Source: an uncultured Saprospiraceae bacterium (GTDB lineage Bacteria; Bacteroidota; Bacteroidia; Chitinophagales; Saprospiraceae). Taken from it: a DNA stretch of 64,000 nt. Position 1 is the first letter of the stretch; the number at the start of each line of letters is the position of its first letter. The stretch lies in the NCBI GenBank assembly GCA_937959275.1, contig CALGLU010000030.1, forward strand, positions 50,213 to 114,212, read 5' to 3'. The notes beneath the pieces are model-generated. The model was not told where the DNA came from. It did not search any database and saw only the letters and a list, made by a program, of their open reading frames with translations. The position numbers and the translations under genes were made by a program. Shown here in pieces: positions 26,858-37,227 of this stretch.

Positions 26858-28453
26858 ATGGGCTTTATTAAAAATCCAATTCTTAGAGGGTTTAATCCTG
26901 ATCCATCTATCATCCGTGTTGATGATAATTATTATATCGCCGTCTCCACCTTTGAATGGTTTCCAGGTGTATTGATCTATCAGTCTAAAGACCTGATGAA
27001 TTGGCTATTAATTGCCAGACCATTGGATCGGGTGTCACAGTTAGATCTAATTGGCGTCCCTGATTCTGGAGGTGTGTGGGCTCCGTGTTTGAGTTATGAT
27101 CAAGGGACATTTTATTTGGTGTTTAGCAATGTCAAAACCTTTAATGGGCCTTGGAAAGACACGCCAAATTATTTGGTAACCACTGATAATCTGACAGGTG
27201 AATGGTCCGAACCAATCTTTTTAAGTTCAAGTGGATTTGATGGTTCGCTCTTTCATGAGGATACGGGGAAGAAATGGTTTAGTTCCATGATTGTAGATCA
27301 CCGGAAGGACACCCTTTTCGGTGGTATCGTTTTACAAGAATATTCTACAGTCGATAAAAAATTAATTGGGGAACAGTATCATCTCACAGACGGTACAGCT
27401 CTAGGCAAAACAGAGGCTCCTCATTTGTATCAGAAAGATGGCTATTATTATCTCATTCTAGCGGAAGGTGGCACTGAGTACGAACATGCTGTTACTATGA
27501 TGAGAAGTCAATCTCTGACTGGCCCATACGAAACGCATCCTGACAATCCCTGGATCACATCAAGTCATGATCCATCTCATGGTCTCCAAAAAAGCGGCCA
27601 TGCTGATATTGTGCAAGCTCCCAATGGTGACTGGTATGTTGTCCTTTTAGTAGGAAGACCATTGACCGAGCAAGGCAGATGTATCACAGGTAGAGAAACG
27701 GCGATCGAAAAATTTATTTGGAAAGATGGTTGGCCTTATTTAGAATCTGGTGATAAAAAACCTCGCCTCGAAGTCTGGTTAGACAAAGTAGAACAGGTTT
27801 ATCAAGGTCAAACCTATGCATACAATTTTGCCGTCGAACAACTGTCTTTGGATTTGCAGTCCTTGCGCGTGCCGATTACAGAGGACTGGTGCAGCTTGAC
27901 TGAGCGTAAAGGTTATCTAAGATTATTCGGAAGAGAATCCTTGACTAGCTGGCACAATCAAAGCCTCTTAGCACGTCGCGTGACTGAGTCGAAGAGCAGA
28001 ACAATCTTGCTTCTTGATTTTCACCCAGAGCACTATCAACAGATGGCTGGGCTTGTGTTGTATTACAATAGCTATCATTGGCATTACTTATTTATATCCG
28101 CAAATGAGCAAGGGCAGCGTTTCCTACAATTAATGACTTGTGACAAACATAACATCAGCGAATCCTTAGTCGAGCCACATGTCCTCTCCTCTGAACAGCC
28201 CGGTGATGTAGGTTTGCGCGCTGATTGGGATGGTGATCAGATCCAATGTTATGTTCAACATGGTTCGAATCAATGGACAGCGATTGGTGATCCTGTAGAC
28301 GGCAGTATTTTATCTGATGATTATGTACGCGATGATGAGAATTGGTATCGGCCTGCTTTTACTGGTGCTTTTGTGGGGATGTGTTGTCAGGATTTATCAG
28401 GGATGCGGAAGCATGCTGATTTTAGGGTTTTTATTTATGAGGAGCTGGATTGA
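26858..28453 (+). CDS. GH43 beta-xylosidase/arabinofuranosidase-type enzyme
   Basis: 531 residues without a signal peptide, so cytoplasmic. The five-bladed propeller carries the GH43 triad: general base D15 in GFNPDPSI, pKa-modulating D128 in SGFDGSLF, and acid E186 in GKTEAPHLY. The C-terminal half (about 325-531) is the beta-sandwich typical of the XynB-like subfamily. It would release xylose from short xylo-oligosaccharides. Translationally downstream of the sugar transporter, forming a two-gene uptake and hydrolysis unit. Confidence 0.9.
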   Translation: MGFIKNPILRGFNPDPSIIRVDDNYYIAVSTFEWFPGVLIYQSKDLMNWLLIARPLDRVSQLDLIGVPDSGGVWAPCLSYDQGTFYLVFSNVKTFNGPWKDTPNYLVTTDNLTGEWSEPIFLSSSGFDGSLFHEDTGKKWFSSMIVDHRKDTLFGGIVLQEYSTVDKKLIGEQYHLTDGTALGKTEAPHLYQKDGYYYLILAEGGTEYEHAVTMMRSQSLTGPYETHPDNPWITSSHDPSHGLQKSGHADIVQAPNGDWYVVLLVGRPLTEQGRCITGRETAIEKFIWKDGWPYLESGDKKPRLEVWLDKVEQVYQGQTYAYNFAVEQLSLDLQSLRVPITEDWCSLTERKGYLRLFGRESLTSWHNQSLLARRVTESKSRTILLLDFHPEHYQQMAGLVLYYNSYHWHYLFISANEQGQRFLQLMTCDKHNISESLVEPHVLSSEQPGDVGLRADWDGDQIQCYVQHGSNQWTAIGDPVDGSILSDDYVRDDENWYRPAFTGAFVGMCCQDLSGMRKHADFRVFIYEELD

Positions 28454-28486
28454 TAGAGCTACTTTTCTCATTATGAATTAGAGGAA

Positions 28487-29015
28487 TATAATCATGTCAC
28501 ACCTTCGGCGTTTTCTACAAACACAAATCATGAGCTATAATCTTGTCACACCTTCGGCGTTTTCTACAAACACAAATCATGAGCTATAATCTTGTCACAC
28601 CTTCGGCATTTTCTATGAACACAAATCATGGGCTATAATCTTGTCACACCTTCGGCGTTTTTCTGTAATCACTAATCATGAGCTATAATCATGTCATACC
28701 TTTGACTTTTTCTACGAACACAAATCATGGGCTATAATCATGTCACACCTTCGGCGTTTTCTATGAACACAAATGATGAGCTATAATCCTGTCATACCTT
28801 TGGCTTTTTCTACGAACACAAATGATGAGCTATAATCTTGTCACACCTTCGGCGTTTTCTGTAATCACTAATCCTGAGCTATAATCATGTCACACCTTCG
28901 GCGTTTTCTATGAACACAAATGATGAGCTATAATCATGTCATACCTTCGGCGTTTTCTATAAATAAAACATTGGAGCTATAACATGTCACTGCTTCGACG
29001 TTCTTCATTCTGATT
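28487..29015. repeat. 49-nt tandem array, ten full copies plus one degenerate
   Basis: Units start with TATAATC at 28487, 28536 and so on every 49 nt to 28929, with a worn eleventh copy at about 28978. Consensus pieces: TATAATCATGTCACACCTTC, GGCGTTTTCTATGAACACAA, ATCATGAGC. Variation is not random: two variants (CACACCTTCGGCG and CATACCTTTGGC/GAC) recur. The unit is a near copy of the tail of the dispersed element at 31057-31100, so the array probably arose by expansion of it. It fills the gap after GH43 and holds no gene. Confidence 0.92.
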
Positions 29016-29023
29016 CTGTCAAG

Positions 29024-29776
29024 TTAAATCTTACAAGTATGCCCAAACTCGGTTAACCACTTCTCCTGTTTTTTATAGCCGGGCATGACGTCTTCTACTA
29101 TTTTCCAAAATCGAGCTGAGTGATTCAGTTCTTCAAGATGTGCCAGTTCGTGGACAAAGACATAATCCTGGACATCTCGAGGAGCGCAGAGCAGGCGGGT
29201 TGAGATATTAATATTCGAGCTTGATGAGCAGCTACCCCAGTTACTTGTATTGTACTTCAGCTTGACCTGCTTGATCGGCTTTTTAAAGTAGGTATCGTTG
29301 ATGGCTTTTATGCGCTCTGCGACTTGTGGTGTCTGGTCAATGCCGATGAGTCTACGGACCAATTTGGTGATAACGGTATGACGTTGATAAGGCGTTTGCT
29401 CCTCATTTAACTTGAGGTCTAACACATTATCTCCACTAATTTTACCCGTATTCGTTTTTCGATTTTCAATCTGGAGTTTGAGAATATAGCTTTTATCTGT
29501 AATGTGAATGAGATCACCATCATGATATTCCTCAATATCATAATGGTCTAACAAATTAGGCTTCTTCTTCAATTGCTTTTTGAGCCAATCCTTTACCCAG
29601 CCAATATTATTCCTCAATACTTCTTTCGAAGTCCGATTGGGTACGCGAAGAATTAAACTTTTCCTTCCAACAGATACACGAACCGAATTTCGACGTTCCT
29701 GAAATACGTCTAGAGGAATTTGTTTGTCCTCCAATTCGATAAGTAATCTATGAATTTTAGACATGCTTTGATTCAA
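29024..29776 (-). CDS. YgjP-like zinc metallopeptidase domain protein (DUF45)
   Basis: 250 residues. The zinc motif is H209-E210-LA-H213, and NHS with H219 follows (HELAHLEELNHSARFW), as in the YgjP/WLM-related DUF45 family. The NWGSCSSSSNINISTRL stretch before it is also family-typical. The proteolytic substrate is unknown; the family is housekeeping-like and cytoplasmic. The start overlaps the end of serC by 20 nt, so the two are co-transcribed. Confidence 0.85.
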   Translation of the reverse strand: MNQSMSKIHRLLIELEDKQIPLDVFQERRNSVRVSVGRKSLILRVPNRTSKEVLRNNIGWVKDWLKKQLKKKPNLLDHYDIEEYHDGDLIHITDKSYILKLQIENRKTNTGKISGDNVLDLKLNEEQTPYQRHTVITKLVRRLIGIDQTPQVAERIKAINDTYFKKPIKQVKLKYNTSNWGSCSSSSNINISTRLLCAPRDVQDYVFVHELAHLEELNHSARFWKIVEDVMPGYKKQEKWLTEFGHTCKI

Positions 29777-30830
29777 ATGACTTCATCACGTCAACTAGAG
29801 TTTGGACACCTTCTTTTGGCATAGCATTGTAAATTGATGCTCTAAATCCTCCAACTGATCTGTGGCCTTTCACGCCTATAATATTAGCTGCTGCACAATC
29901 GGCTAAAAACGCATCTGTCTTCGCTTCATCATGTAATAAAAAGCAAACATTCATATCTGAGCGATCTTCTGTTGCTGCAGTCCCATAAAAGAGCGAGTTT
30001 CGATCTATTTCTGAGTATATTAAATTTGCCTTTTCTGTATTTCGAGTAGCCATCGCTGCTAAGCCGCCATTCTTTTTTAACCATCGCATGGTTAACATAC
30101 TGACATATATTGGAAAAACTGGAGGCGTATTGAATGCCGAATCCTTTTTGACATGTGTCTGATAATCAAGCATCGTTGGCACATCTCTAGATTGCTTAGC
30201 GGCAAACTCTTTATCAAGTATGACTAAAACCACACCAGCGGGTCCAAGATTTTTTTGTGCGCCTGCATAGATCAACCCAAACTTAGAAAAGTCTAGTGGT
30301 CTACTAAAAATATCAGACGACATATCACACACCAATGGCACAGTTGTCTCAGGAAAGTCTTTATACTGTGTCCCAAAAATTGTGTTGTTACTCGTAATAT
30401 GTAAGTATTTTAAATCGGATGGAATTTCATATCCTTTAGGGATATAATTATAATTTTTATCCTTTGAAGCAGCCAAGGTAGTTGCTTTACCAAAAGCACT
30501 AGCTTCTTTGAAGGCTTTTGTTGACCAAGCACCAGTATCGACATAGCCTGCAGATTCTTCCGTTCCTAAGAAATTCATCGCAGACATAAAAAACTGAGAA
30601 CTTGCTCCTCCTTGTAGGAATAAGACATCATATTTTTCAGGACTTATATCAAACAGTTCGTAAACATTTGATTTTGCCTCGTCTAAAATAGCTGCTACTT
30701 CCTTGGATCTATGGGACATCTCAAGAATAGATAGACCTGAATCTCCCAATTCAAGAGCATTTTTCGATGCTTCTGCCATAACCTCTTTTGGCAGGATAGC
30801 AGGACCTGCATAAAAATTATACTTTGTCAT
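29757..30830 (-). CDS. serC: Phosphoserine aminotransferase
   Basis: 357 residues. It converts 3-phosphohydroxypyruvate and glutamate to phosphoserine in serine biosynthesis, and acts in pyridoxine synthesis in some bacteria. Start MTKYNFYAGPAILP, PLP lysine K193 in AGAQKNLGPAG, and the phosphate-binding GGASSQF and HRSVGGFRASIYNA segments are all present. Length and ends match the family. A -7 promoter element lies just upstream. No serA neighbour is seen here. Confidence 0.95.
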   Translation of the reverse strand: MTKYNFYAGPAILPKEVMAEASKNALELGDSGLSILEMSHRSKEVAAILDEAKSNVYELFDISPEKYDVLFLQGGASSQFFMSAMNFLGTEESAGYVDTGAWSTKAFKEASAFGKATTLAASKDKNYNYIPKGYEIPSDLKYLHITSNNTIFGTQYKDFPETTVPLVCDMSSDIFSRPLDFSKFGLIYAGAQKNLGPAGVVLVILDKEFAAKQSRDVPTMLDYQTHVKKDSAFNTPPVFPIYVSMLTMRWLKKNGGLAAMATRNTEKANLIYSEIDRNSLFYGTAATEDRSDMNVCFLLHDEAKTDAFLADCAAANIIGVKGHRSVGGFRASIYNAMPKEGVQTLVDVMKSFESKHV

Positions 30831-30848
30831 AGTTCATTTATTCAGTTG

Positions 30849-30856
30849 CAAAAGTA
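30849..30856 (-). promoter_or_regulatory. Bacteroidota -7 element TACTTTTG before serC
   Basis: On the minus strand TACTTTTG matches TAnnTTTG exactly and lies 18 nt before the serC ATG. A -33 TTG at the usual distance is not obvious. Confidence 0.5.
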
Positions 30857-30988
30857 TTAAAAAAAGATAGATATATGTTGGACTTAACAAGCGTATTCCA
30901 ACAAAATGCTTTTGCGGAAGTTTTGATGATACTGTAATGAGTCAAAAATCCATTTTTCATGATTTCTTCTGACATTAGATGACTACCT

Positions 30989-31100
30989 AAATAAATTTGT
31001 CACGATTTTCATGAAAAATCGAGCCAAATTTCATCTAATTTATATTATCCGCCCCGTGATGAATCACAGGGCTACAATTATGTCACACCTCCGGCGTTCT
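30989..31100. repeat. Dispersed REP-like element, copy B
   Basis: AAATAAATTTGTCACGATTTT, middle part, CCCCGTGATGAATCACAGGG palindrome, then CTACAATTATGTCACACCTC and CGGCGTTCTCT. It aligns with copy A end to end and its tail matches the 49-nt array unit. Confidence 0.85.
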
Positions 31101-31194
31101 CTTACAAATAGCGCACTTTTAGTGGTTTATCATTCTTATCTATAGCTTAGTTATTGCTCATAACAACAGAAGAGCAATTGTGAGAGTTAATCCT

Positions 31195-32703
31195 TTAAAT
31201 CAAAACGTCTCCCGTCATCTCTTTTGGAATATCTAATCCAAGCAAGGAAAGGATCGTCGGTGCTATATCTGCCAACTTCCCTGATTTAATCGACGTCTTA
31301 TTCGTATTCTTGGATGCATAAATAACTGGCACAAGATTCGTCGTATGCGCCGTATGGGCACTTCCATCTTCATTGATCATGATATCCGAATTCCCATGAT
31401 CAGCAATGATGATGATATGATAATCCTTATCCAGACACTCTGGCACCAATTCGCTAAGACATTTATCAACTGTTTGAGCGGCTACTTTTGCAGCCTCAAA
31501 ATCTCCTGTATGGCCCACCATATCTGTATTAGCAAAATTTAAGCAAATAAAATCTGGAGTTTTTTCCTGAATAGCTGCTATAATTTTGCTTGTCACTTCT
31601 GCTGCACTCATTTCTGGTTGTAGGTCATAGGTAGCCACTTTAGGTGATGGCACCACAATCCGATCTTCACCTGCATACGGCTCTTCCCTTCCTCCATTGA
31701 AGAAAAAGGTGACATGAGGATATTTCTCAGTTTCAGCTATTCTGACTTGTGTTTTTTGATTGGCTGCTATGATTTCGCCCAGTGTTTGCGACAAATTCTC
31801 TTTTTCGTAAAGGACGCCCACATTAAGGAATGCTTCATCATATTTTGTCATACCTGCATAGCTAATCTGGCGTTTAGTCATATCGTGATCCGGATGATTT
31901 CGCTGTGTCAACACATCTGTTATTTGTCGTGGTCTGTCAGTCCTAAAGTTAAAGCAGATGACGACATCACCTTGCTCCATCACCGCTGGGACTAGCTGAA
32001 TTGGCTCCATAAACTCGTCGGTGATATCCTGATCGTAATAGGATTGAATCGTCGCTAGAGCATCGTCGCTATGCACGGCAGCGATGCCATGGACTAGAAG
32101 ATCATATGCTCTTTTGGTTCGGTCCCACCGTGTATCTCGATCCATCGCATAGTATCGACCAATAATAGACGCGAGTTTGGCTGGCTTTCCTTTCAGATGA
32201 TTAAGGAGATCAGCTACATAGTCTTTGCCACCATGAGGCGAGGTATCCCGACCATCCAAAAAGGCATGCACATATACGTCTTCTAAGCCTTGCTGTTGAG
32301 AAGCATCACAAAGCGATTTGATATGATTGATATGTGAATGAACGCCACCATCAGACAGCAATCCAATAAAGTGAACATTTTTATGATTTTCCTTTGCTTC
32401 TTTAAACAAGTCCATCAGCAATGGATTTGTGAAGAAATCACCATCTCTAATTGACTTATTGATTTTAGTGAAATCTTGATACACAATTCTACCTGCACCA
32501 ATATTGAGGTGTCCAACTTCTGAGTTTCCCATTTGTCCAGCGGGTAGACCGACATCTTCTCCAAAAGTGACTAATGTGTTATTGGGATAAGTCTCCATGA
32601 GCTTATCGAAATAGGGAGTGTTTGCTTGAGCGAGAGCATCCACTTCTGGATTAGAGCCGAGTCCCCAACCATCTAAAATAATCAATATTGCTTTTTGATT
32701 CAT
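31195..32703 (-). CDS. gpmI: 2,3-bisphosphoglycerate-independent phosphoglycerate mutase
   Basis: 502 residues, the standard length. It interconverts 3- and 2-phosphoglycerate with two Mn ions. LIILDGWGLG holds the metal ligand D11 and MGNSEVGH holds the phospho-acceptor S61. HAFLDGRDTSP, GRYYAMDRDTRWDR, NFRTDRPRQ, FANTDMVGHTGD and ADHGNSD complete the alkaline-phosphatase-fold metal and substrate sites. Glycolytic housekeeping gene; 364 nt separate it from serC. Confidence 0.96.
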   Translation of the reverse strand: MNQKAILIILDGWGLGSNPEVDALAQANTPYFDKLMETYPNNTLVTFGEDVGLPAGQMGNSEVGHLNIGAGRIVYQDFTKINKSIRDGDFFTNPLLMDLFKEAKENHKNVHFIGLLSDGGVHSHINHIKSLCDASQQQGLEDVYVHAFLDGRDTSPHGGKDYVADLLNHLKGKPAKLASIIGRYYAMDRDTRWDRTKRAYDLLVHGIAAVHSDDALATIQSYYDQDITDEFMEPIQLVPAVMEQGDVVICFNFRTDRPRQITDVLTQRNHPDHDMTKRQISYAGMTKYDEAFLNVGVLYEKENLSQTLGEIIAANQKTQVRIAETEKYPHVTFFFNGGREEPYAGEDRIVVPSPKVATYDLQPEMSAAEVTSKIIAAIQEKTPDFICLNFANTDMVGHTGDFEAAKVAAQTVDKCLSELVPECLDKDYHIIIIADHGNSDIMINEDGSAHTAHTTNLVPVIYASKNTNKTSIKSGKLADIAPTILSLLGLDIPKEMTGDVLI

Positions 32704-32994
32704 ATTTGCTTTACTAGTTCAACTTTTAATAATGGTATCTAAATGGAAAGGATTGGTGTTCAAATCTAAGCATAAAAGTAGCTAACCCTTCTTCAAAAAC
32801 AAAATTGGTTGAGTGGGGATTTGGTGAATTAGTGATTGGTGATTTGTGTTTTTGTGTTTTCATGCTTGGCTGATTGTTTGATTGGCATTTCGTGATAGTT
32901 GATTCTTCTTGAAGAATTTGAACTATTTCTCCTTTTATTGCTTTTACAAGTTGTTGTAGTCCTCTTGAAAAAAACAATGATGTGCTAAAACAAA

Positions 32995-33384
32995 ATGAAT
33001 TTAAAACGTATGAAATTCACACTCGTATTCTTTTGTATACTTAGCTGTTCTTTTTTGCAAGCCCAGGCTTCCCAATTGATCATGGAAGAGATTGCTAAAA
33101 ATGATCTTTCTCTTTCAGAAGATAAGTTATCAACTTGGGTCATTTTATCTATCAATAACGACTCGGCAACATTGCGAAAAACAGATGCCCTTAAAAGATT
33201 ATCGTCTTACCTAACGACTATCCAACCTACTGGCTACAAAACCCGACACAGTGGCAAAGCTGATGACAAGCGATTGATCTATACGGTCGCTAATCTATCC
33301 TCCATAGCAGGTCAGCATCGCTTGTTTGTCTTTACAGAAGATGAAAATGGACGAGTGAAAGAAATTCGGCTATCAGCAATTTGA
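32995..33384 (+). CDS. Secreted small protein, possibly DUF4783-like
   Basis: 129 residues with a signal peptide (MKFTLVFFCILSCSFLQAQA) if the in-frame ATG six codons in is used; the annotated start adds five residues. The alternating helix and strand pattern (STWVILSINNDSATLRKTDA, YLTTIQPTGY, HRLFVFTEDENGRVKEIRL) resembles the NTF2-like DUF4783 family of Bacteroidota, but I am unsure. Periplasmic. Convergent with the TIGR02757 gene. Confidence 0.6.
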   Translation: MNLKRMKFTLVFFCILSCSFLQAQASQLIMEEIAKNDLSLSEDKLSTWVILSINNDSATLRKTDALKRLSSYLTTIQPTGYKTRHSGKADDKRLIYTVANLSSIAGQHRLFVFTEDENGRVKEIRLSAI

Positions 33385-33405
33385 TACGTCTTTTGATTTC
33401 AATGT

Positions 33406-34209
33406 TTATTTTGATTTCAATCTTCCTTCATCCTTCTGGAGAATGCCAACACCAAACAGAGCATAGTCGTATTTAACAGGATCGTCTGGATCAAAATGCC
33501 TCAAATTTTCTGTGAGCTCTTTGACGCTGCGCCAGTCAGTTTGTTTTCTCTCTAACAATCCAAGTTTGCGGGCAACCTTATCAACATGAACATCCAATGG
33601 AATCATCAAGTCCTTGGGATTCATCTTTTTCCAAACTCCGAAATCAACGCCTTTGTCATCGCGTCTAACCATCCATCTCAAGAACATATTAATCCGCTTA
33701 GCGGTGGATTTTTTAGCTGGATTAGCGACATGCTTTCGTGTACGGTGAGGTGCATCAGGGTATGAAAAAAATGTATGATGAAATTGGGTCAGTGATTGCT
33801 CGATATCAAACACGCCAGCAGGTAGTAAGAATGCAGTCTCTAATGAATTGTGCTCTTTATAATAGTGTTGGAAAAACTCTAAGAAGTACAGTGTATCGAC
33901 ATCATTAAAGGTCCTGTGCTTAAATGTTAAAAAAGGAGCTCGATCAGCTTCCTTATGATTCATGATGAAATCATAGGGTGCATTGTCCATGAGCTCAAGC
34001 AGGCGCTCACCACTTTTGATAATTGTTTTTCGTAAACCCCAAGAGAGCATAGCTGTCCAAAAACCTATGATCTCACGATCTTGCAATTTGCTAAATCGAT
34101 GAGGCAGTGATATCGGATCGTTTTCAATGAAGTCTGTGCAATTATAGATGTCGACTTGTTCATCCAAATACTCTTTGAGATCGCTTTGATGTTTTTTTAA
34201 TTGTGGCAC
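33406..34209 (-). CDS. TIGR02757 family protein
   Basis: 267 residues matching the conserved, uncharacterised TIGR02757 (DUF2400) family: DPISLPHRFSKLQDREIIGF near the N-terminus, AMLSWGLRKTII, LFLRWMVRRDDKGVDFGVW and PLDVHVDKVARKLGLL. The last block resembles the helix-hairpin-helix DNA glycosylase superfamily in layout, so a link to DNA repair is possible but unproven. Cytoplasmic. Apparently a single gene between infB and a convergent neighbour. Confidence 0.8.
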   Translation of the reverse strand: MPQLKKHQSDLKEYLDEQVDIYNCTDFIENDPISLPHRFSKLQDREIIGFWTAMLSWGLRKTIIKSGERLLELMDNAPYDFIMNHKEADRAPFLTFKHRTFNDVDTLYFLEFFQHYYKEHNSLETAFLLPAGVFDIEQSLTQFHHTFFSYPDAPHRTRKHVANPAKKSTAKRINMFLRWMVRRDDKGVDFGVWKKMNPKDLMIPLDVHVDKVARKLGLLERKQTDWRSVKELTENLRHFDPDDPVKYDYALFGVGILQKDEGRLKSK

Positions 34210-34325
34210 GTTAGTTTGTTATTGCCTTCAAGATAAGGAAGCGTATGTAAAGCTTTAAAGACAGATACTATCATTGCATTTAACACCTGTTCGCTGATCT
34301 GCCATGTATATTATAAATCTGTTTT

Positions 34326-34399
34326 GACAGGACGGTGCGCTGCACCTAATATTTTTATGATGTTTCACATCTATAGACAGGATGGTTGCGCTGTACGTG
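34326..34399. repeat. Two imperfect copies of GACAGGAYGGTTGCGCTG
   Basis: GACAGGACGGTGCGCTGCAC at 34326 and GACAGGATGGTTGCGCTGTAC at 34376, exactly 50 nt apart in the gap after infB. Meaning unknown. Confidence 0.5.
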
Positions 34400-37186
34400 T
34401 TAGCCTAGTGTCTGAGCGATCTCTACAATTTTGTAACCTTCAATGATATCATCAACTTGGATATCATTAAAGCCTTTAATGTTTAACCCACACTCTAACC
34501 CTGCTTTGACGTCTTTTGCATCATCTTTGAATCTCTTCAAGGATGCCAATTCGCCTTTTGCTCCTTCCTTATTCGGGTAGATGACGATACCATCTCGAAT
34601 GACACGAATATGTGAATTTCTGCTGATCAAGCCTTCTCTTACAAAACAACCTGCGATGGTTCCGACCTTACTGATCTTATACACTTCTCTTACTTCGACT
34701 TGAGCCGTGATCTTTTCTTCTTTTGTCGGTTCTAGCATGCCTTCCATCGCCATCTTAATCTCTTCGATAGCTTGGTATATAATGGAATATGTTTTAATCT
34801 GAACTCCTTCCTTTTCAGCAATTTGGCGTGCATTTCCTGATGGTCTAACCTGGAAGCCAATAATAATTGCGTCAGAAGCGGAAGCTAAAAGTACATCTGA
34901 TTCTGCTATTTGACCAACAGCTTTATGGATAACATTCACTTGGATCGTCTCAACAGATAATTTTATCAATGAATCAGCCAATGCCTCAACTGAGCCATCT
35001 ACATCACCTTTCACAATCAAATTCAATTCTTTGAATGTACCTAAGGCTAAACGTCTTCCGATCTCATCTAAACTGATTCGCTTACTGGCTCTGTTAGATT
35101 GCTCTCTTGATATTTGTTGACGCTTATTCGAGATTGACTTCGCTTCTTGCTCTGTCTCTACGACTTTATACTTTTCGCCAGCTTGTGGCGCTCCATCTAA
35201 CCCTAGCATTAATACAGGCGTTGAAGGGCCAGCTGTTTTTGTCTTTTTACCTAGATCATTAAACATGGCTTTAACCTTACCATAATGGCTCCCAGTGACA
35301 ACGACATCTCCAATTTTGAGTGTACCGTTCTGGACCAGTAATTTAGTCACATAGCCTCGACCTTTATCAAGAGAAGCTTCGACCACTGTTCCGTGAGACT
35401 CTCGATTTGGATTTGCTTTTAACTCTAGCATTTCAGATTCGAGAATAATTTTTTCTAATAATTGATCAATATTCTCACCTGTTTTAGCAGAGATATCCTG
35501 AGATTGGTATTTTCCACCCCACTCTTCCACTTGAAAGTTCATGGCCGCCAATTTTTCTTTGATTCGGTCAGGACTAGCCCCAGCTTTATCAATCTTATTA
35601 ATTGCAAACACGATGGGTACGCCCGCAGCAGTAGCGTGGCTAAGTGCCTCTTTTGTTTGAGGCATGATATCGTCATCAGCTGCAACGATAACGACGACAA
35701 CATCCGTAACTTTTGCTCCCCTCGCCCGCATGGCCGTAAAGGCTTCGTGACCAGGTGTATCTAGAAAGGTTAATTTTTTATCTCCTACTTTAACTTCGTA
35801 TGCACCAATATGCTGCGTGATACCACCGGCTTCGCCGTCAACAACATTTGCATTTCGAATATAATCTAATAACGAGGTCTTACCATGATCGACGTGACCC
35901 ATAACCGTGATGATTGGTGCACGTGGAATCAAGTCCTTTGGATCATCAGCTACGACTTCATCCTCTTCTTCTTGGTCTTCAGCATTTATGAATTCAACTT
36001 CATGATCAAATTCACCAGCAACTAATTCAATGATCTCTGCATCCAACCGTTGATTGATCGAAACGATAACGCCTAGATTCATACAAGTCGTGATAACAGC
36101 TGTTGAAGAGACATCCATTAGCGCTGCAAATTCAGAGACGGAGATAAACTCAGTCAACTGAATTTTACCTGTTTCTTCGACGTTCTCTCTTGCCTGTTGC
36201 TTTTCTCTTTTTACTTCACGATTATCTCTTCGACCTTTTTGTCGTTTCCCTTTACCACCGCCAGTGATCCTGGCCATAGTTGCTTTGATTTTCTCTTCAA
36301 TTTCTTTTTGAGAGACTTCTTTTACTTCGTCAGAACGCCTTCGTGAAGTAGGCGCTGGTTTATTCCTGTCATTACGCTTTAAACTTTCAGGTGTAACTCG
36401 TTTACGAGTTCGCTTACGTTTACCTTTATTATCCTTTGCTTTTTTAGGATCTTCTTTCTTGGGTTTCTTTTTCTCAACAAGCTTGGATGCATCAATTTTA
36501 CCTTTGATTGTCAGTCCTTGCAGCGTTGGTGTTTTTGCACGCATCATCACCTCTTCAGGCGGTGCACTTTTACCTTGCACTTGTTTCGGAGGGCTTGCTG
36601 GTTCAGCAGGTTTGGGTTCATCCTTACTTACTGGTGCTGCTGCCTTTTCAACCTTCGGTGGCTTAGCCTTTGGTTCTTCTTTAAGAGGTGTTTCTACTAC
36701 CTTTTCAACGACTTTTTCCTTTTCTTTCTCGAGATCGATTTTACCAACGACCTTGATACCTGTTTTAGGTGTATCGGCTCTTGTGATTTCTTCTACAACA
36801 GGCTCAGGTTTCACTGCCTCAACTTCTGGAACAGGATCTGGCTGAGCAATAGGTTCAGGTTCCGGTTCAGGTATTGGTTCTGGCTTAGGAGCAGGAGGTG
36901 GTGGCGGAGGAGGTGGAGGTGGTGTGACCGGTGTGGGTTCGGCAGCTTTACGAGGTATACTCATATCGTCGACGATACCCCTGGAAGTGCCGATAACAAC
37001 CTTATCAGCTTTTTCCTTCTCTTCCTGGTAACTGCTAAATTCTCGGTTCAATTCCTCTAGCATCTCTTCGCTGATCTTGGCAGTAGGTTTATTTTCTACT
37101 TCAAAACCTTTAGCGGTAAGATGTTCGACGATGGTTGAAGTCGCAACATTTAGCTCTTTAGCAATTTTGATTAGTCTTTTCGACAT
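34400..37186 (-). CDS. infB: Translation initiation factor IF-2
   Basis: 928 residues. GTPase that places initiator tRNA on the 30S subunit. Order: IF2 N-terminal helix domain (1-55), a long Pro/Glu/Lys-rich linker that includes a run of about ten prolines, a basic Arg/Lys segment, the second IF2_N domain, then the GTPase at about 430-600 ([30 protein letters not shown]), and the C-terminal domains. It is the last gene of rimP-nusA-infB, 41 nt after nusA. The linker length varies widely in this phylum, so its size is unremarkable. Confidence 0.97.
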   Translation of the reverse strand: MSKRLIKIAKELNVATSTIVEHLTAKGFEVENKPTAKISEEMLEELNREFSSYQEEKEKADKVVIGTSRGIVDDMSIPRKAAEPTPVTPPPPPPPPPPAPKPEPIPEPEPEPIAQPDPVPEVEAVKPEPVVEEITRADTPKTGIKVVGKIDLEKEKEKVVEKVVETPLKEEPKAKPPKVEKAAAPVSKDEPKPAEPASPPKQVQGKSAPPEEVMMRAKTPTLQGLTIKGKIDASKLVEKKKPKKEDPKKAKDNKGKRKRTRKRVTPESLKRNDRNKPAPTSRRRSDEVKEVSQKEIEEKIKATMARITGGGKGKRQKGRRDNREVKREKQQARENVEETGKIQLTEFISVSEFAALMDVSSTAVITTCMNLGVIVSINQRLDAEIIELVAGEFDHEVEFINAEDQEEEDEVVADDPKDLIPRAPIITVMGHVDHGKTSLLDYIRNANVVDGEAGGITQHIGAYEVKVGDKKLTFLDTPGHEAFTAMRARGAKVTDVVVVIVAADDDIMPQTKEALSHATAAGVPIVFAINKIDKAGASPDRIKEKLAAMNFQVEEWGGKYQSQDISAKTGENIDQLLEKIILESEMLELKANPNRESHGTVVEASLDKGRGYVTKLLVQNGTLKIGDVVVTGSHYGKVKAMFNDLGKKTKTAGPSTPVLMLGLDGAPQAGEKYKVVETEQEAKSISNKRQQISREQSNRASKRISLDEIGRRLALGTFKELNLIVKGDVDGSVEALADSLIKLSVETIQVNVIHKAVGQIAESDVLLASASDAIIIGFQVRPSGNARQIAEKEGVQIKTYSIIYQAIEEIKMAMEGMLEPTKEEKITAQVEVREVYKISKVGTIAGCFVREGLISRNSHIRVIRDGIVIYPNKEGAKGELASLKRFKDDAKDVKAGLECGLNIKGFNDIQVDDIIEGYKIVEIAQTLG

Positions 37187-37227
37187 ATATTATTTAAGCC
37201 TCTTAATTATTCGATTTCTCGATTGTC

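Larger units (their letters stand above)
30831..31194. other. Intergenic, 364 nt, with promoter and repeat element
   Basis: Between gpmI's end and serC's start on the minus strand. It holds the serC promoter element at 30849 and dispersed element copy B at 30989-31100. Nothing coding. Confidence 0.7.

Noticed and set aside
28487..29015. CRISPR array
   Set aside because: The repeats are contiguous with no unique spacers and no cas genes nearby; it is a tandem minisatellite.
32726..32977. Minus-strand frame of 83 codons upstream of gpmI
   Set aside because: Low-complexity sequence (runs of Asn, Ser, Pro, Lys from ATTGGTGATTTG-like DNA) with no domain; more likely non-coding.
36459..37060. Plus-strand frames of 128 and 180 codons opposite infB
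   Set aside because: Antisense shadows of the Pro/Glu/Lys-rich IF-2 linker; their Phe, Trp and Ser-rich composition follows from that.
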